DNA from: Alloalcanivorax balearicus MACL04
GTDB taxonomy: Bacteria; Pseudomonadota; Gammaproteobacteria; Pseudomonadales; Alcanivoracaceae
Reading direction: 5' to 3'
Length of the DNA stretch: 64,000 bases
NCBI RefSeq assembly: GCF_025532145.1
Contig: NZ_ARXS01000009.1
Coordinates: 62,001-126,000, forward strand
Positions 1 through 9,227 of the stretch are shown in pieces (positions within the stretch are counted from its first letter, which is position 1; each line of letters starts with the position of its first letter). The translations under genes and the position numbers were made by a program. The notes under the pieces were generated by a model, which worked only from the letters and a program-made list of their open reading frames with translations, made no database searches and was not told where the DNA came from.

Positions 1-570
1 GACCCGGGCGGTATCGGCTATGCGCACGCCGGTGGGGACCACGTAGTCGGTCATTTTCGGGAACTTGTCAACGCTGTTCACTTCCAGCAGCTTGCCGTTG
101 AGGCGGGCCAGCAGTTGACGCTCCGGCAGCTCTTCCAGATCCACCGCGCCTTCGTTGGTCCAGGCCACGTTCGGCAGCAGCGGGAAGATGCCGCTGAGTA
201 CCACGCCGTGGGGTTTCACCAGGCGATGGGAGAGCAGGTGCAGCTTCAGATAGGCTTCCGGGGTGGAGGCCGGCTCGGCATCGGTTTCCAGGATGGTAAG
301 CACCACCGGTCGCTCGGATTCCTGGAACGCCACCGCGTAGCTGGCCTCATGCTCGAAACCGGCTTCACGCCATTCCCGGGCCAGGTGTTGCACCTGGCGA
401 TGGGTCAGTTCCAGGGCGGCATTGCCGCCTTGGTAGCCCACTTCCTCACGCACGACCTCAATCAGTTTGGGATCCGGATTCAGGTAAGGATCCGGATAAA
501 ACACTTCCAGCCAGTTGTCATCGCGGTTCTTGGTACCGCAACCCAGGGCGAAGGCGAAAATCGTGCTCAT
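1..570 (-). CDS. dapD: 2,3,4,5-tetrahydropyridine-2,6-dicarboxylate N-succinyltransferase, partial (N-terminal 190 aa)
   Basis: DapD succinylates tetrahydrodipicolinate in the succinylase branch of diaminopimelate/lysine synthesis, in the cytoplasm. Reading from the ATG at 570 the frame stays open to base 1, so the rest of the gene lies outside the window. The translation starts MSTIFAFALGCGTKNRDDNW and contains AYLKLHLLSHRLVKPHGV, SGIFPLLPNVAWTN and VDKFPKMTDYVVPTGVRIAD. These are blocks I recognise from the longer Pseudomonas-type DapD (about 340 aa). The C-terminal left-handed beta-helix acyltransferase domain is cut off. The gene is co-oriented with the ArsC-like gene and dapC upstream, so the two succinyl-branch enzymes probably share a transcript. 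Confidence is high despite truncation. Confidence 0.93.
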   Translation of the reverse strand, partial: MSTIFAFALGCGTKNRDDNWLEVFYPDPYLNPDPKLIEVVREEVGYQGGNAALELTHRQVQHLAREWREAGFEHEASYAVAFQESERPVVLTILETDAEPASTPEAYLKLHLLSHRLVKPHGVVLSGIFPLLPNVAWTNEGAVDLEELPERQLLARLNGKLLEVNSVDKFPKMTDYVVPTGVRIADTARV

Positions 571-634
571 AACAATCTCCTTTGGCGTCGAACGTCAGAC
601 CGGGGCGCCCGACGCTAATTAAAACAAAACTCTT

Positions 635-979
635 TTAGAACAAGGCTTGCCATTGGTCGGCGTTGAAGCCGGCCACCAGGGCCTCTCCGTGCTGGAGGAT
701 CGGCCGTTTAATAATGGATGGATTGTCCAGCGCCACGGGCACGGCCTGTTCGGCATCCATGTTGTCGCGCACGGCCGGGTCCAGTTTACGCCAGGTGGTG
801 CCGCGACGGTTGATGACGGTTTCCCAACCCAGGGTATCGATCCAGCGGCGCAATTCCGCTTCCGGCACGCCTTCCTTTTTGTAATCGTGAAACACGTACT
901 CCACGCCCTGGTCGTCCAGCCAGACCCGGGCCTTCTTCATGGTGTCGCAGTTCTTGATGCCGTAAAGGGTAGTGGCCAC
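635..979 (-). CDS. ArsC/Spx-family reductase (YffB-like)
   Basis: This 114-aa thioredoxin-fold protein belongs to the ArsC/Spx/YffB family. It opens with LYGIKNCDTMKKARVWLDDQ, which places one cysteine (NCDT) where arsenate reductases and Spx carry the active-site Cys. An Arg-rich middle (VINRRGTTWRKLD) and the typical motif SIIKRPIL follow. The second Cys of the Spx CxxC motif is absent. The gene sits between dapC and dapD, an arrangement I recall from Pseudomonas. Position alone does not prove a role in lysine synthesis; a glutathione-dependent thiol reductase is the usual guess for YffB. Family assignment is firm, substrate unknown. Confidence 0.85.
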   Translation of the reverse strand: MATTLYGIKNCDTMKKARVWLDDQGVEYVFHDYKKEGVPEAELRRWIDTLGWETVINRRGTTWRKLDPAVRDNMDAEQAVPVALDNPSIIKRPILQHGEALVAGFNADQWQALF

Positions 980-1012
980 GGTAAGCTCCTTGCTGTGTTC
1001 ATATGCCGGCGG

Positions 1013-2194
1013 TTACAGACGCTTGATCAGCGCGCGCATGCGCTCGGCGCCTTCCACGCACTGGTCCAGCTCCGCCACCAGCGCCATGCGCACCCGGTTA
1101 TTACCGGGGTTGCGGCCGTTCACGGTGCGAGACAGATAGCGGCCGGGCAACACGGTGACGTTCTCTTCCGCCTTCAATTGACGGGCGAAACTTTCGTCGT
1201 CGATGGGTGTGCGCGGCCACAGGTAAAAGCCCGCGTCCGGGGCGGATACCTTAAGTTCGTCACCGAGAATGTCCAGCACCGCGCGGAATTTTTCCACGTA
1301 CAGGGCGCGGTTGGCTTCCACGTGGGTTTCATCGTTCCAGGCGGCGATACTGGCCAGCTGGTGATGGACCGGCATGGCGCAGCCGTGGTAGGTGCGGTAG
1401 CGCAGGAACCGTTGCAGGATTTCGCCATCGCCGGCGACGAAGCCGGAACGCAACCCCGGCAGGTTGGAGCGTTTGGACAGGGAGTGAAACACCACGCAGC
1501 GGCGGTAGTCGTGGCGGCCCATTTCCGCGCAGGCCTGCAGCAGGCCGGCGGGCGCCTGATTCTGATAGATTTCCGAGTAGCACTCATCGGAGGCGATGAC
1601 AAAATCGTACTTGTCAGCCAGTTGGATCAACGCTTTCAGCTGTGCCTTGGAGAGGGTGGCACCAGTGGGGTTGCCCGGAGTGCAGATGAACAGCAATTGA
1701 GTGCGGATCCACACGTCTTCACCGACCGCGTCAAAATCCGGTTGCAAGCCGGAAGCGCTGGTGCACGGCAGGTACACCGGCTCGCCACCGCCGAGCAGCG
1801 TGGCGCCTTCGTAGATCTGATAGAAGGGATTGGGCATCAGTACCAATGGCCGGCGCTGCCGGTCCAGCAGGGCCTGGGTGAAGGCGAACAGCGCTTCGCG
1901 GGTGCCGTTCACCGGAATCACCTGCCGGTCATGATCCACCGCGGTCAGTTTGAAGCGGCGCACCAGCCAGTCAGCGATGGCCTGGCGCAGTTCCGGCAGG
2001 CCGTTGGTGGCCGGATAGCGGGACAGTAAAGCGGTATTCTCGCGCAGCACTTGCTGCACGAATTCCGGTGCCGGATGTTGTGGTTCGCCGATGGAAAATG
2101 ACACCGGGGCTTTGTCCGAGGCGGGCAGGTTGTTGAACAGCGTCGCCAGTTTTTCAAAAGGGTAGGGATGCAGCTGCTCCAAATCCGGATTCAT
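1013..2194 (-). CDS. dapC: succinyldiaminopimelate transaminase
   Basis: This 393-aa PLP-dependent fold-type I aminotransferase would convert N-succinyl-2-amino-6-ketopimelate to N-succinyl-LL-diaminopimelate. The start was set at the ATG at 2194 (MNPDLEQLHPYPFEKL), because the longer reading frame upstream runs into the end of glnD. Visible motifs are FCxPGNPTG (ICTPGNPTGA), SDECYSEIY, and the PLP-lysine region VFHSLSKRSNLPGLRSGFVA, with Arg near the C-terminus (NRVRMALV). Family members resemble aspartate aminotransferases, but proximity to dapD supports DapC. The gap to glnD is about 20 bases, so the two are probably co-transcribed. Confidence 0.9.
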   Translation of the reverse strand: MNPDLEQLHPYPFEKLATLFNNLPASDKAPVSFSIGEPQHPAPEFVQQVLRENTALLSRYPATNGLPELRQAIADWLVRRFKLTAVDHDRQVIPVNGTREALFAFTQALLDRQRRPLVLMPNPFYQIYEGATLLGGGEPVYLPCTSASGLQPDFDAVGEDVWIRTQLLFICTPGNPTGATLSKAQLKALIQLADKYDFVIASDECYSEIYQNQAPAGLLQACAEMGRHDYRRCVVFHSLSKRSNLPGLRSGFVAGDGEILQRFLRYRTYHGCAMPVHHQLASIAAWNDETHVEANRALYVEKFRAVLDILGDELKVSAPDAGFYLWPRTPIDDESFARQLKAEENVTVLPGRYLSRTVNGRNPGNNRVRMALVAELDQCVEGAERMRALIKRL

Positions 2195-2214
2195 GAGGCG
2201 CCGGCGCTCCTTGA

Positions 2215-4923
2215 TCAAAAAGTGGTGGAATAAGTGTCGTTCTGATTGCGCTTGTCCAGTTCCTGCATGAGCGTGTCCTGCAGGTGCTGGCACAGTTCCG
2301 GGTCGGACACCGGATCACCGTTGAGGTCGGTGACGAAGAACACATCCTCGACCCGTTCTCCCAGGGTGGCGATGCGGGCGTTCTGCACCAGCAGTTCGAA
2401 CTGCACGAAAATGCGACCGATGTGGGCCAGCAGGCCGGGGCGGTCCAGAGTGTGGATATCCACCACGGTGCGATCGTTGACGATGTCGTTGCTGATCACC
2501 ACCTGGGTTGGCACGTCGAAATGCTTGTGCCGGCGCGGCATGCGCCGGCTTACCGTGGTGCCGAACTTCTCCGGGTGTTTGAGCGTCTCGGTCAGGGTCT
2601 GGCGAATGTGTTCGATACGCGGCCAATCATCGCCGATCGGCGTGCCATGTTCGTCCAGGACGATGTAGGTATCCAGACTGAAGCCGTCGGCACTGGTGAT
2701 GATGCGGGCGTCCATGATGGTCAGGCCCAGGCTGTCGAGGGCGTTAACGGTGGCGGCGAACAGATTCTGGGTATCGGGCGTGTAGATAAAGATTTGCGAG
2801 CCGCCTTCGGTTTGCCCCTGGCCCATCTGGTTCTCACGGATCAGCACCAGCGGATCTTCCGGATTGGGGCGGCCGAGCAGCGCCTCGGTGTGCCAGGCGA
2901 TATCCCAGGGGGTTTCGCGAAGAAAATACTCATCGCCGATGTTGGCCCACAGTGCTTCCACCGCCTGCGGATCCTGATCGCGATCCATCAGCATTTTAAG
3001 CGCCGCTTCGTGGGTTTCGTCGACCCAATCCTGTTTGTCCAGCGGGTTGTTCAGGCCGCGGCGCAGGGCGCGCTTGGTTTCCACGTACAACTGGCGCAAC
3101 AACGAGGCGCGCCAGGAATTCCACAGGCTCGGATTGGTGGCATTGATGTCCGCCACGGTGAGCACGTAAAGGTAGTCCAGATGCACCAGGTCGCCGACCA
3201 CGCGGGCGAATTCGTGCACCACGTCCGGATCGGAAATGTCCTTGCGCTGGGCGGTGACACTCATGGTCAGATGGTTCCGCACCAGCCAGGCCACCAGTTT
3301 GCCGTCCCAGTTGCTGAGGCCGTGGCGCTGGCAAAAGGCAATGGCGTCCTCGGCTCCCAGTTCGGAGTGATCACCGCCGCGGCCCTTGGCGATGTCGTGG
3401 TAGAGGCCGGCGACATACAGCAGTTCCGGCTTCGGCAGGCGGTAGAACACCTCGCTGGCCAGCGGGAACGTTTCGCGCATGTCGTCATAACGCAGCCGGC
3501 GCATGTTCTTGATCACCAGCAGGGTATGGGCATCGACGGTGTAAATATGGAACAGGTCGTACTGCATCATGCCGATGATGCGGCCGAACTCGGGCAGGTA
3601 TTTGCCGAGCAGCCCGTAGCGTTTCATCCGCCGCAACTGGGTGAACAACGAGTGAGGGCTGCGCAGCAACTGCATGAACAGGGCGGTGTTGGCCGGATCG
3701 TTGCGGAACTGATCGTCGATGGTGGGCCGGGCTTCGATCAGCGCGCGAATAGTCTCCGCACGAATGCCTTTCAGGTCCGGGTTCTGGGCCAGTAGCACGA
3801 ACATTTCCAACATCGCCGAAGGGTGCTTCTGGAACACGTCCGGAGCGCTGATTTCCAGGTAATCGTTGCGCGCCTGGAAGCGGCGGTTGAGCGGGCGTCT
3901 TTGTTTCGGGGTGGATAGTTCCGGGGTGCCGGAGCGCAGAATCGCTTCGTCGAACAACTGCAGCAGCATTTCGTTGAACACCGACATGGCCAGCGCCACC
4001 CGGTAGAACCCTTTCATGAAATGCTCCACCGCCAGGTTGGCGTCGGAATCCCGGTATCCAAGGCGGTCCGCCAGTTGCCGTTGATGGTCGAACAGCAGCC
4101 GGTTTTCATTGCGCCCGGTGAGCGTGTGTAGCGCCCAGCGGATGCGCCACAGCTCGGCCAGCCATTTTTGCAGCAGCGCGTGTTCCTTGCGGGTGATGAA
4201 GCCCGCTTCGACCATGGTGTCGATGCTGTCGGCGCCGAAATGCCGGTGCGCCACCCAGGAGATCATCTGAAAATCACGCAGGCCGCCGGGGGCGTTCTTG
4301 AGGTCCGGTTCCAGGTTGTATTCGGTGTCGTTGTGCTTGGCGTGGCGGGCGGTCTGCTCGTCCCATTTGGCGGCGAAGAAGCGGTCCGCCGGCCACATCC
4401 GGTCCGGGGCGGTGCGTTCGGCCAGGGCGGTCAGGACCGCGTTATCGCCGGCCAGGGTACGTGCCTCCATGATATTGGTGGCGACGGTGATGTCCTCGGC
4501 CGCCAGGGCCACGCACTCGTCAAGGGAGCGTACGCTGTGGCCGATTTCCAGGCCGATGTCCCAAAGAAAGGCAACAAAGCCTTCCAGGGAACCGCAGGCC
4601 TGCTCGTCCGGGCGCTGGCGGAACAGCACCATCAGGTCCACATCGGAATAGGGGTGCAGTTCGCCGCGGCCATAGCCGCCCACGGCCACCAGGGCGGCGT
4701 CGCTCAGATGGTCCAGGCCGAACAGGGACCAGGCGGCGATCAGGACCCGGTCCACCAGGGTGGCGCGGCTGTGCACCAGATCCTCGATCGGAGTCTGGTC
4801 AAAGGCGGCGTCCAACTGCGCCTGTCCTTCCTCCAGGTAAGCCCGGGCGGTCTGTCCCGGTTGGTCGGTGCCGCGCAGGCGTGCAAGAAGGTCGGACTGG
4901 CTCAGAGGGGGCGTCAACGTCAT
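2215..4923 (-). CDS. glnD: bifunctional uridylyltransferase/uridylyl-removing enzyme (PII regulator)
   Basis: GlnD senses glutamine and adds or removes UMP on the PII protein, controlling nitrogen assimilation. The protein is about 902 aa, normal for the family. The N-terminal nucleotidyltransferase motif GGYGRGELHPYSDVDLMVLF is intact, with the paired Asp of SDVDL. A glnE/GlnD linker region follows, then an HD-phosphohydrolase motif (GLYHDIAKGRGGDHSELG), then two C-terminal ACT domains (IFIYTPDTQNLFAATVNAL and VVDIHTLDRPGLLAHIGRIF). The ATG at 4923 gives MTLTPPLSQSDLLARL and has a CAGG about 8 bases upstream. A GTG at 4938 is an alternative with poorer ribosome-binding context. The stop is 20 bases from the dapC start. 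Confidence 0.96.
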   Translation of the reverse strand: MTLTPPLSQSDLLARLRGTDQPGQTARAYLEEGQAQLDAAFDQTPIEDLVHSRATLVDRVLIAAWSLFGLDHLSDAALVAVGGYGRGELHPYSDVDLMVLFRQRPDEQACGSLEGFVAFLWDIGLEIGHSVRSLDECVALAAEDITVATNIMEARTLAGDNAVLTALAERTAPDRMWPADRFFAAKWDEQTARHAKHNDTEYNLEPDLKNAPGGLRDFQMISWVAHRHFGADSIDTMVEAGFITRKEHALLQKWLAELWRIRWALHTLTGRNENRLLFDHQRQLADRLGYRDSDANLAVEHFMKGFYRVALAMSVFNEMLLQLFDEAILRSGTPELSTPKQRRPLNRRFQARNDYLEISAPDVFQKHPSAMLEMFVLLAQNPDLKGIRAETIRALIEARPTIDDQFRNDPANTALFMQLLRSPHSLFTQLRRMKRYGLLGKYLPEFGRIIGMMQYDLFHIYTVDAHTLLVIKNMRRLRYDDMRETFPLASEVFYRLPKPELLYVAGLYHDIAKGRGGDHSELGAEDAIAFCQRHGLSNWDGKLVAWLVRNHLTMSVTAQRKDISDPDVVHEFARVVGDLVHLDYLYVLTVADINATNPSLWNSWRASLLRQLYVETKRALRRGLNNPLDKQDWVDETHEAALKMLMDRDQDPQAVEALWANIGDEYFLRETPWDIAWHTEALLGRPNPEDPLVLIRENQMGQGQTEGGSQIFIYTPDTQNLFAATVNALDSLGLTIMDARIITSADGFSLDTYIVLDEHGTPIGDDWPRIEHIRQTLTETLKHPEKFGTTVSRRMPRRHKHFDVPTQVVISNDIVNDRTVVDIHTLDRPGLLAHIGRIFVQFELLVQNARIATLGERVEDVFFVTDLNGDPVSDPELCQHLQDTLMQELDKRNQNDTYSTTF

Positions 4924-5042
4924 GCTGGAACCTGCCACATAAAAGAAGGGGCCGGCGCAAGGCCGGCCTCCGGGTTGGACGAGCCACCGGGCTGGCGGTG
5001 CCGTCCGCTCATTCTACACAAACCACCGATGACACGAACGGA

Positions 5043-5837
5043 TCAATACAGGTCCTGTTCCTCATTGCGTGCGGTGAGCACTTCGTAGCCGTCGGCGGTG
5101 ACCGCGATGGTATGCTCCCATTGGGCGGACAGCTTGCGATCCTTGGTGACCACGGTCCAGCCGTCCGGCAGCACCTTGTTGGAGGCCTTGCCGGCGTTGA
5201 TCATCGGTTCGATGGTGAACACCATGCCCTCGACCAACTCCAGGCCGGTGCCGGTTTTGCCGTAGTGCAGGACCTGGGGCTCCTCGTGGAAGCCCTCGCC
5301 GATGCCGTGGCCGCAGTATTCGCGTACCACTGAGAAGCGCTCGCTCTCGGCCAGTTTCTGGATGCGGTGGCCGATGTCGCCCAGACGCACTCCGGGTCTG
5401 ACCATCCTGATACCGGTCAGCATGCACTCGCGGGTGGTTTCCACCAGGCGGCGGGACAGTACCGACGGCTCACCCACGTAGTACATTTTGCTGGTGTCGC
5501 CATGCCAGCCGTCCTTGATCACGGTGACATCGATATTGACGATATCACCGCTCTTGAGCACCTTTTTCTCATTGGGAATACCGTGGCAGACCACGTGGTT
5601 CACCGAGGTGCAGATGGACTTCGGAAAAGGAATGCGGCCGGGCGCGCCACCATAACCCAGGCAGGCGGGGATGGCCTTCTGCTTGTTGACGATGTGGTCA
5701 TGGCAGATACGATCCAGTTCCTCGGTGGTCACCCCCGGCTGAACGTGCTCGCCAATCATTTCCAGGACTTCGGCGGCCAGACGGCCGGCTTCGCGCATTT
5801 TGGCGATTTGTTCGGGGGTTTTGATCACTACATTCAT
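5043..5837 (-). CDS. map: type I methionine aminopeptidase
   Basis: This enzyme removes the initiator methionine from nascent proteins. It is 264 aa from the ATG at 5837 (MNVVIKTPEQIAKMREAGRL), the expected size for the bacterial type I enzyme; the in-frame extension to 5888 is not needed. Metal ligands are visible: NIDVTVIKDGWHGDTSKMY (two Asp), the HGIGEGFHEEP His block, and the two Glu ligands in FTIEPMIN and AQWEHTIAV. The gene is divergent from rpsB, a conserved arrangement in many gammaproteobacteria. About 120 bases separate it from glnD downstream. Confidence 0.96.
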   Translation of the reverse strand: MNVVIKTPEQIAKMREAGRLAAEVLEMIGEHVQPGVTTEELDRICHDHIVNKQKAIPACLGYGGAPGRIPFPKSICTSVNHVVCHGIPNEKKVLKSGDIVNIDVTVIKDGWHGDTSKMYYVGEPSVLSRRLVETTRECMLTGIRMVRPGVRLGDIGHRIQKLAESERFSVVREYCGHGIGEGFHEEPQVLHYGKTGTGLELVEGMVFTIEPMINAGKASNKVLPDGWTVVTKDRKLSAQWEHTIAVTADGYEVLTARNEEQDLY

Positions 5838-5979
5838 GCCAGGAACCTGTTCGTGGTAAAGGATGTCGTCGTCAATGAGCCGCGGCAAATAAAGACCGAA
5901 GTCAGTAAAGGTCGAGAACGAGCCCGGTGTCTACCCTGGAGATCGAGGGAAAAATACCGTGTTTTCAGAGACTTGGACG

Positions 5980-6008
5980 GACCCGGTCGGGTAGCGGCCG
6001 GGTCTTTT
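5980..6008 (+). terminator. Rho-independent terminator-like hairpin between map and rpsB
   Basis: A 7-bp GC stem (GACCCGG at 5980-5986, CCGGGTC at 5998-6004) encloses an 11-base loop and is followed by TTTT. It reads as a terminator on the plus strand and lies just before the rpsB promoter, so it would insulate rpsB from transcription entering from the left. No plus-strand gene precedes it, so what it terminates is unknown. The short T-run makes it a modest call. Confidence 0.45.
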
Positions 6009-6011
6009 CCG

Positions 6012-6041
6012 TTGCCTCGATGGGGGCGGTCGTGGTATAAA
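6012..6041 (+). promoter_or_regulatory. probable sigma-70 promoter of rpsB-tsf
   Basis: TTGCCT (6012-6017) and TATAAA (6036-6041) are separated by 18 bases, and TGG directly before the -10 gives an extended -10 (TG-n-TATAAA). Initiation near 6048 would leave a leader of about 240 bases before rpsB. This is the best promoter match in the 451-base gap between map and rpsB. Confidence 0.6.
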
Positions 6042-6047
6042 GCGCCC

Positions 6048-6288
6048 GCTTTCTCACTCGTCGGCGGTGCCGCATTGTAACCGTTCGGCGCTGAGGAGTG
6101 GAGCCTTGGACCGGGCAACCCTTCCCAATACCGGGAAATGGGGGCTCCGGCCGGGTAAACAACGACACACACGTTCCGACACATGGCTCGGGGTGCTTCC
6201 AGGCGCTTCCTCTCTATTTATTAGGGAAGGGGAGACCGGAGGTTGGGTCATGAGGGGACGTGGAGGCCTAACCCTTGGAGTTTACATT
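6048..6288 (+). promoter_or_regulatory. long rpsB 5' leader, possible S2 autoregulatory RNA
   Basis: About 240 bases lie between the predicted start site and the rpsB ATG, with no separate gene visible. The distal part has GGAGACCGGAGG and the ribosome site GGAG at 6277-6280. In E. coli and other gammaproteobacteria the rpsB leader is a target of autogenous repression by S2. The length fits such a leader, but I could not confirm the conserved fold by eye. Confidence 0.35.
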
Positions 6289-7050
6289 ATGTCTAGCGTA
6301 ACCATGCGCGATATGCTGAAGGCCGGCGTGCACTTCGGCCACCAGACCCGTTACTGGAACCCGAAGATGAAGCCGTTCATCTTTGGTGCCCGCAACAAGA
6401 TTCATATCGTTAACCTGGAATCCACCCTGCCGCTGTTCAACGAAGCCATTGGCTTCCTGAACAAACTGGCCGCCAGCAACAACAAAGTGCTGTTCGTTGG
6501 CACCAAGCGCGCCGCCCAGAAGGCTATTCGCGAGGAAGCCACTCGTTGCGGCATGCCTTATGTGGATCACCGTTGGCTCGGCGGCATGCTGACCAACTGG
6601 AAAACCATCCGCCAGTCCATCAAACGCCTGCGTGATCTGGAAGCGCAAAGCGAGGACGGCACCCTGGCCAAGCTGACCAAGAAAGAAGCCCTGATGCGTC
6701 ACCGGGAAATGGAGAAGCTGGAACGCTCCATCGGTGGTATCAAGGAGATGGGCGGCCTGCCGGATGCGCTGTTCGTGATTGATGTGGACCACGAAGACAT
6801 CGCCGTTCAGGAAGCCCGCAAACTGGGTATTCCGGTGGTGGCGGTGGTGGACACCAACTCCGACCCGGATGATATCGACTATGTCATCCCGGGCAACGAC
6901 GATGCCATTCGCGCTATTCAGCTCTACGTCCAGGCCGCCGCCGACGCGATCCTGGAAGGCAAGGAATACGCGAAAAACAGTGGTGCCGGCGGCGAGAGCG
7001 AATTCGTCGAGGTAGTGGAAGACTCGGAAGCCGACCAGGCCGAGGGTTGA
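6289..7050 (+). CDS. rpsB: 30S ribosomal protein S2
   Basis: S2 binds the 30S subunit together with S1. The protein is 253 aa and starts [20 protein letters not shown], with the family signatures [20 protein letters not shown]-like near residue 30 and [19 protein letters not shown] near 160. The start is fixed by GGAG at 6277-6280, eight bases before the ATG. The open frame continues upstream to 6067, but that part shows no S2 similarity. The C-terminal tail is acidic ([18 protein letters not shown]). tsf follows after 75 bases, the standard rpsB-tsf operon. Confidence 0.98.
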   Translation: MSSVTMRDMLKAGVHFGHQTRYWNPKMKPFIFGARNKIHIVNLESTLPLFNEAIGFLNKLAASNNKVLFVGTKRAAQKAIREEATRCGMPYVDHRWLGGMLTNWKTIRQSIKRLRDLEAQSEDGTLAKLTKKEALMRHREMEKLERSIGGIKEMGGLPDALFVIDVDHEDIAVQEARKLGIPVVAVVDTNSDPDDIDYVIPGNDDAIRAIQLYVQAAADAILEGKEYAKNSGAGGESEFVEVVEDSEADQAEG

Positions 7051-7058
7051 TTCGCGTC

Positions 7059-7080
7059 GGGCCGGGGCATACTCCGGCCC
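7059..7080 (+). other. GC-rich hairpin between rpsB and tsf
   Basis: A perfect 7-bp stem (GGGCCGG at 7059-7065, CCGGCCC at 7074-7080) with an 8-base loop follows the rpsB stop and has no T-run. It could protect the upstream mRNA end or attenuate tsf; E. coli has an attenuator-like element in the same interval. Confidence 0.5.
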
Positions 7081-7125
7081 GTACCACCTGATTCAACACC
7101 CTGTTAAAAGATTCAAGAGGTAAGC

Positions 7126-8007
7126 ATGGCTGCTGTAACTGCTGCAATGGTGAAAGAGCTTCGTGAGCGCACCGGCCTGGGCATGATGGAATGCAAAAAG
7201 GCGCTGGTGGAAGCGGACGCGGACATCGAAAAAGCCATTGATGACCTGCGCAAATCCGGCCAGGCGAAAGCCGCCAAGAAAGCCGGTCGTACCGCCGCGG
7301 AAGGCGCCGTGGTCGTGGCTACCAGCGACGACAAGTCCCGCGCGCTGATGGTTGAGATCAACTCCGAAACCGACTTCGTCGCCCGCGACGAGAACTTCCT
7401 TGGTTTCGCCGACAAAGTGGCTCAGGCCGCTCTGCAGGCTGGTGTCACCGACGCCGCCGGGATCGCTGAACTGAAGCTGGAAGATGGTGCTTCCGTGGAA
7501 GAAGCGCGTCAGGCTCTGGTGCAGAAAATTGGCGAGAACATTCAGGTGCGTCGCGCCGTGGCTCTGAACGTGGAAGGCGGCGTGGTCGCCTCCTACGTGC
7601 ACGGCGGCAAAATCGGCGTGCTGGTTTCCCTGTCCGGTGGCGATACCGAGCTGGGTAAAGACGTGGCCATGCACGTGGCCGCGGTAGCGCCGATGGTGGT
7701 CAAGTCCGACCAGGTGCCCGCCGAGACGCTGGACAAAGAGCGTGAAATCATCCGCGCTCAGCCGGATATGGAAGGCAAGCCGGCGGAAATCGTCGAGAAA
7801 ATGGTCGGCGGCCGCATCAACAAATTCCTCAAGGAAGTGAGCCTGCTGGATCAGCCCTTCGTGAAGGATCCCAACACCTCCGTTGGCAACCTGGTGAAAG
7901 GCGCCGGTGCCGAGGTGGTGGCTTTCGAGCGCCTGGTGGTGGGCGAAGGCATCGAGAAGGAAGAAGTGGATTTCGCCGCGGAAGTGATGGCTCAGGCGAA
8001 ACGCTAA
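7126..8007 (+). CDS. tsf: translation elongation factor Ts
   Basis: EF-Ts exchanges GDP for GTP on EF-Tu. The protein is 293 aa and starts [20 protein letters not shown], followed by the signature [21 protein letters not shown] of the UBA-like N-domain and the EF-Tu-binding [10 protein letters not shown] block. The C-terminal region contains [20 protein letters not shown]. An AGAGGT ribosome site lies upstream of the ATG at 7126. It is co-transcribed with rpsB and followed by a strong terminator. Confidence 0.98.
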   Translation: MAAVTAAMVKELRERTGLGMMECKKALVEADADIEKAIDDLRKSGQAKAAKKAGRTAAEGAVVVATSDDKSRALMVEINSETDFVARDENFLGFADKVAQAALQAGVTDAAGIAELKLEDGASVEEARQALVQKIGENIQVRRAVALNVEGGVVASYVHGGKIGVLVSLSGGDTELGKDVAMHVAAVAPMVVKSDQVPAETLDKEREIIRAQPDMEGKPAEIVEKMVGGRINKFLKEVSLLDQPFVKDPNTSVGNLVKGAGAEVVAFERLVVGEGIEKEEVDFAAEVMAQAKR

Positions 8008-8074
8008 ATTGCGCGCCGCATGGCGTGCCGGGGTGGCGGCCGTAAAGTCTGCATATTTACGCCGCCGCGCCACC

Positions 8075-8112
8075 AAAACGCCTTGTTGGGCTCCCCAGCA
8101 AGGCGTTTTTTT
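8075..8112 (+). terminator. strong Rho-independent terminator after tsf
   Basis: AAAACGCCTTG (8075-8085) pairs with CAAGGCGTTTT (8099-8109). The stem extends inward through GGG/CCC to a very short loop, and the T-run continues to about 8112. A further inverted repeat just upstream (around 8034-8073, with CGTAAA/TTTACG at its core) adds structure. This closes the rpsB-tsf transcript. Confidence 0.9.
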
Positions 8113-8422
8113 AAGATCATGAACAGGCTTCAAGCAGCCTATTGAAACCGGGTGCCAACCGGTGCGCCCGATGGCTTTGGCGCCGATGGCCGCTCTCTCT
8201 TCATGAGGGCGCGCCATGTTGTCCGCGGGCCCCGCGGAGACGGCGTGGCAAGCGTGTGAGCGAATCTTCGCCGGCGCGATTAAACAGTTGCATCCTCGCG
8301 TGCGGCGGGTAGTGTGTCGAGAGTCCTGTGGCTGCGGTACGCTTGCGGGCCGGGTCATTTCAGGCGCACGGACCGAACGATTAGCAAATGGCGGATATTC
8401 CATGAGTGGCGGAGAGCATGAT
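8113..8422 (+). other. gap before pyrH, no gene seen
   Basis: About 310 bases lie between the tsf terminator and the pyrH start. The pyrH frame is open back to 8216, but the extra residues are Arg/Cys/Gly-rich and unlike UMP kinases. The promoter for the pyrH-frr block should be here, but I could not pick a convincing -35/-10 pair. Confidence 0.4.
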
Positions 8423-9184
8423 ATGGCCAAGAGCAAGGAGCGTTCACCGCGCTACAACCGCATCCTTCTCAAGCTGAGCGGTGAGGCGTTGGCGGGTGAT
8501 GAGGGGTTCGGCATCGATCCCCGGGTACTGGACACCTTATCCCTGGAGATTGGTCAGTTGGTGGGGATTGGTGTTCAGGTCGGCATCGTGATCGGTGGCG
8601 GCAACCTGTTTCGCGGCGCCGCCCTGCAAACAGCCGGCCTGGACCGGGTGGCGGGCGATCACATGGGGATGTTGGCCACGGTCATGAACGGCCTGGCCAT
8701 GCGCGACGCGCTGGAGCGCTCCAACATCCGCACCCGGCTGATGTCGGCCATTCCCATGAGCGGCATCGTGGAGCATTATGATCACCGGCACGCCATCCGC
8801 TATCTGAAAAACGGCGAGGTGGTGATCTTCTGTGCCGGCACTGGCAACCCGTTCTTCACCACGGATTCCGCCGCCTGTCTGCGCGGTATTGAAATCAGCG
8901 CCGACGTGGTGCTCAAGGCCACCAAGGTGGACGGTGTCTACGACGACGATCCGGTGAAGAACCCCGAAGCACGCAAATACGACCGCCTGACCTTCGATCA
9001 GGTGCTGGACAGCAAGCTCGGCGTGATGGACCTGACCGCCATTTGCCTGTGTCGTGACCATGACATGCCGTTGCGTGTGTTCAACATGAACAAGCAGGGC
9101 GCGTTGCTGAATCTGATGCTGGGGGGCAGTGAAGGCACCCTGGTGGCGTCCGAAGTACAGGAAGCGGGCTCCGAAACCGCATGA
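8423..9184 (+). CDS. pyrH: UMP kinase
   Basis: PyrH phosphorylates UMP to UDP in pyrimidine nucleotide synthesis. The amino-acid-kinase fold is clear: [20 protein letters not shown] near the start, [40 protein letters not shown], and the phosphate-binding [19 protein letters not shown]. The start at 8423 ([10 protein letters not shown]) gives 253 aa and has GGAGAG eight bases upstream. An in-frame ATG at 8402 (MSGGEHD) is a second option. frr follows after 43 bases. Confidence 0.96.
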   Translation: MAKSKERSPRYNRILLKLSGEALAGDEGFGIDPRVLDTLSLEIGQLVGIGVQVGIVIGGGNLFRGAALQTAGLDRVAGDHMGMLATVMNGLAMRDALERSNIRTRLMSAIPMSGIVEHYDHRHAIRYLKNGEVVIFCAGTGNPFFTTDSAACLRGIEISADVVLKATKVDGVYDDDPVKNPEARKYDRLTFDQVLDSKLGVMDLTAICLCRDHDMPLRVFNMNKQGALLNLMLGGSEGTLVASEVQEAGSETA

Positions 9185-9227
9185 TACGGCGGCGCAGCCC
9201 AGTGAAGAACAGGCGAGGAATCGAAAG

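Noticed and set aside
4924-4938. GTG start for glnD five codons upstream
   Set aside because: Poor ribosome-site context compared with the ATG at 4923.
8216-8422. In-frame upstream extension of pyrH
   Set aside because: Residues do not resemble UMP kinases, and GGAGAG fits the 8423 start.
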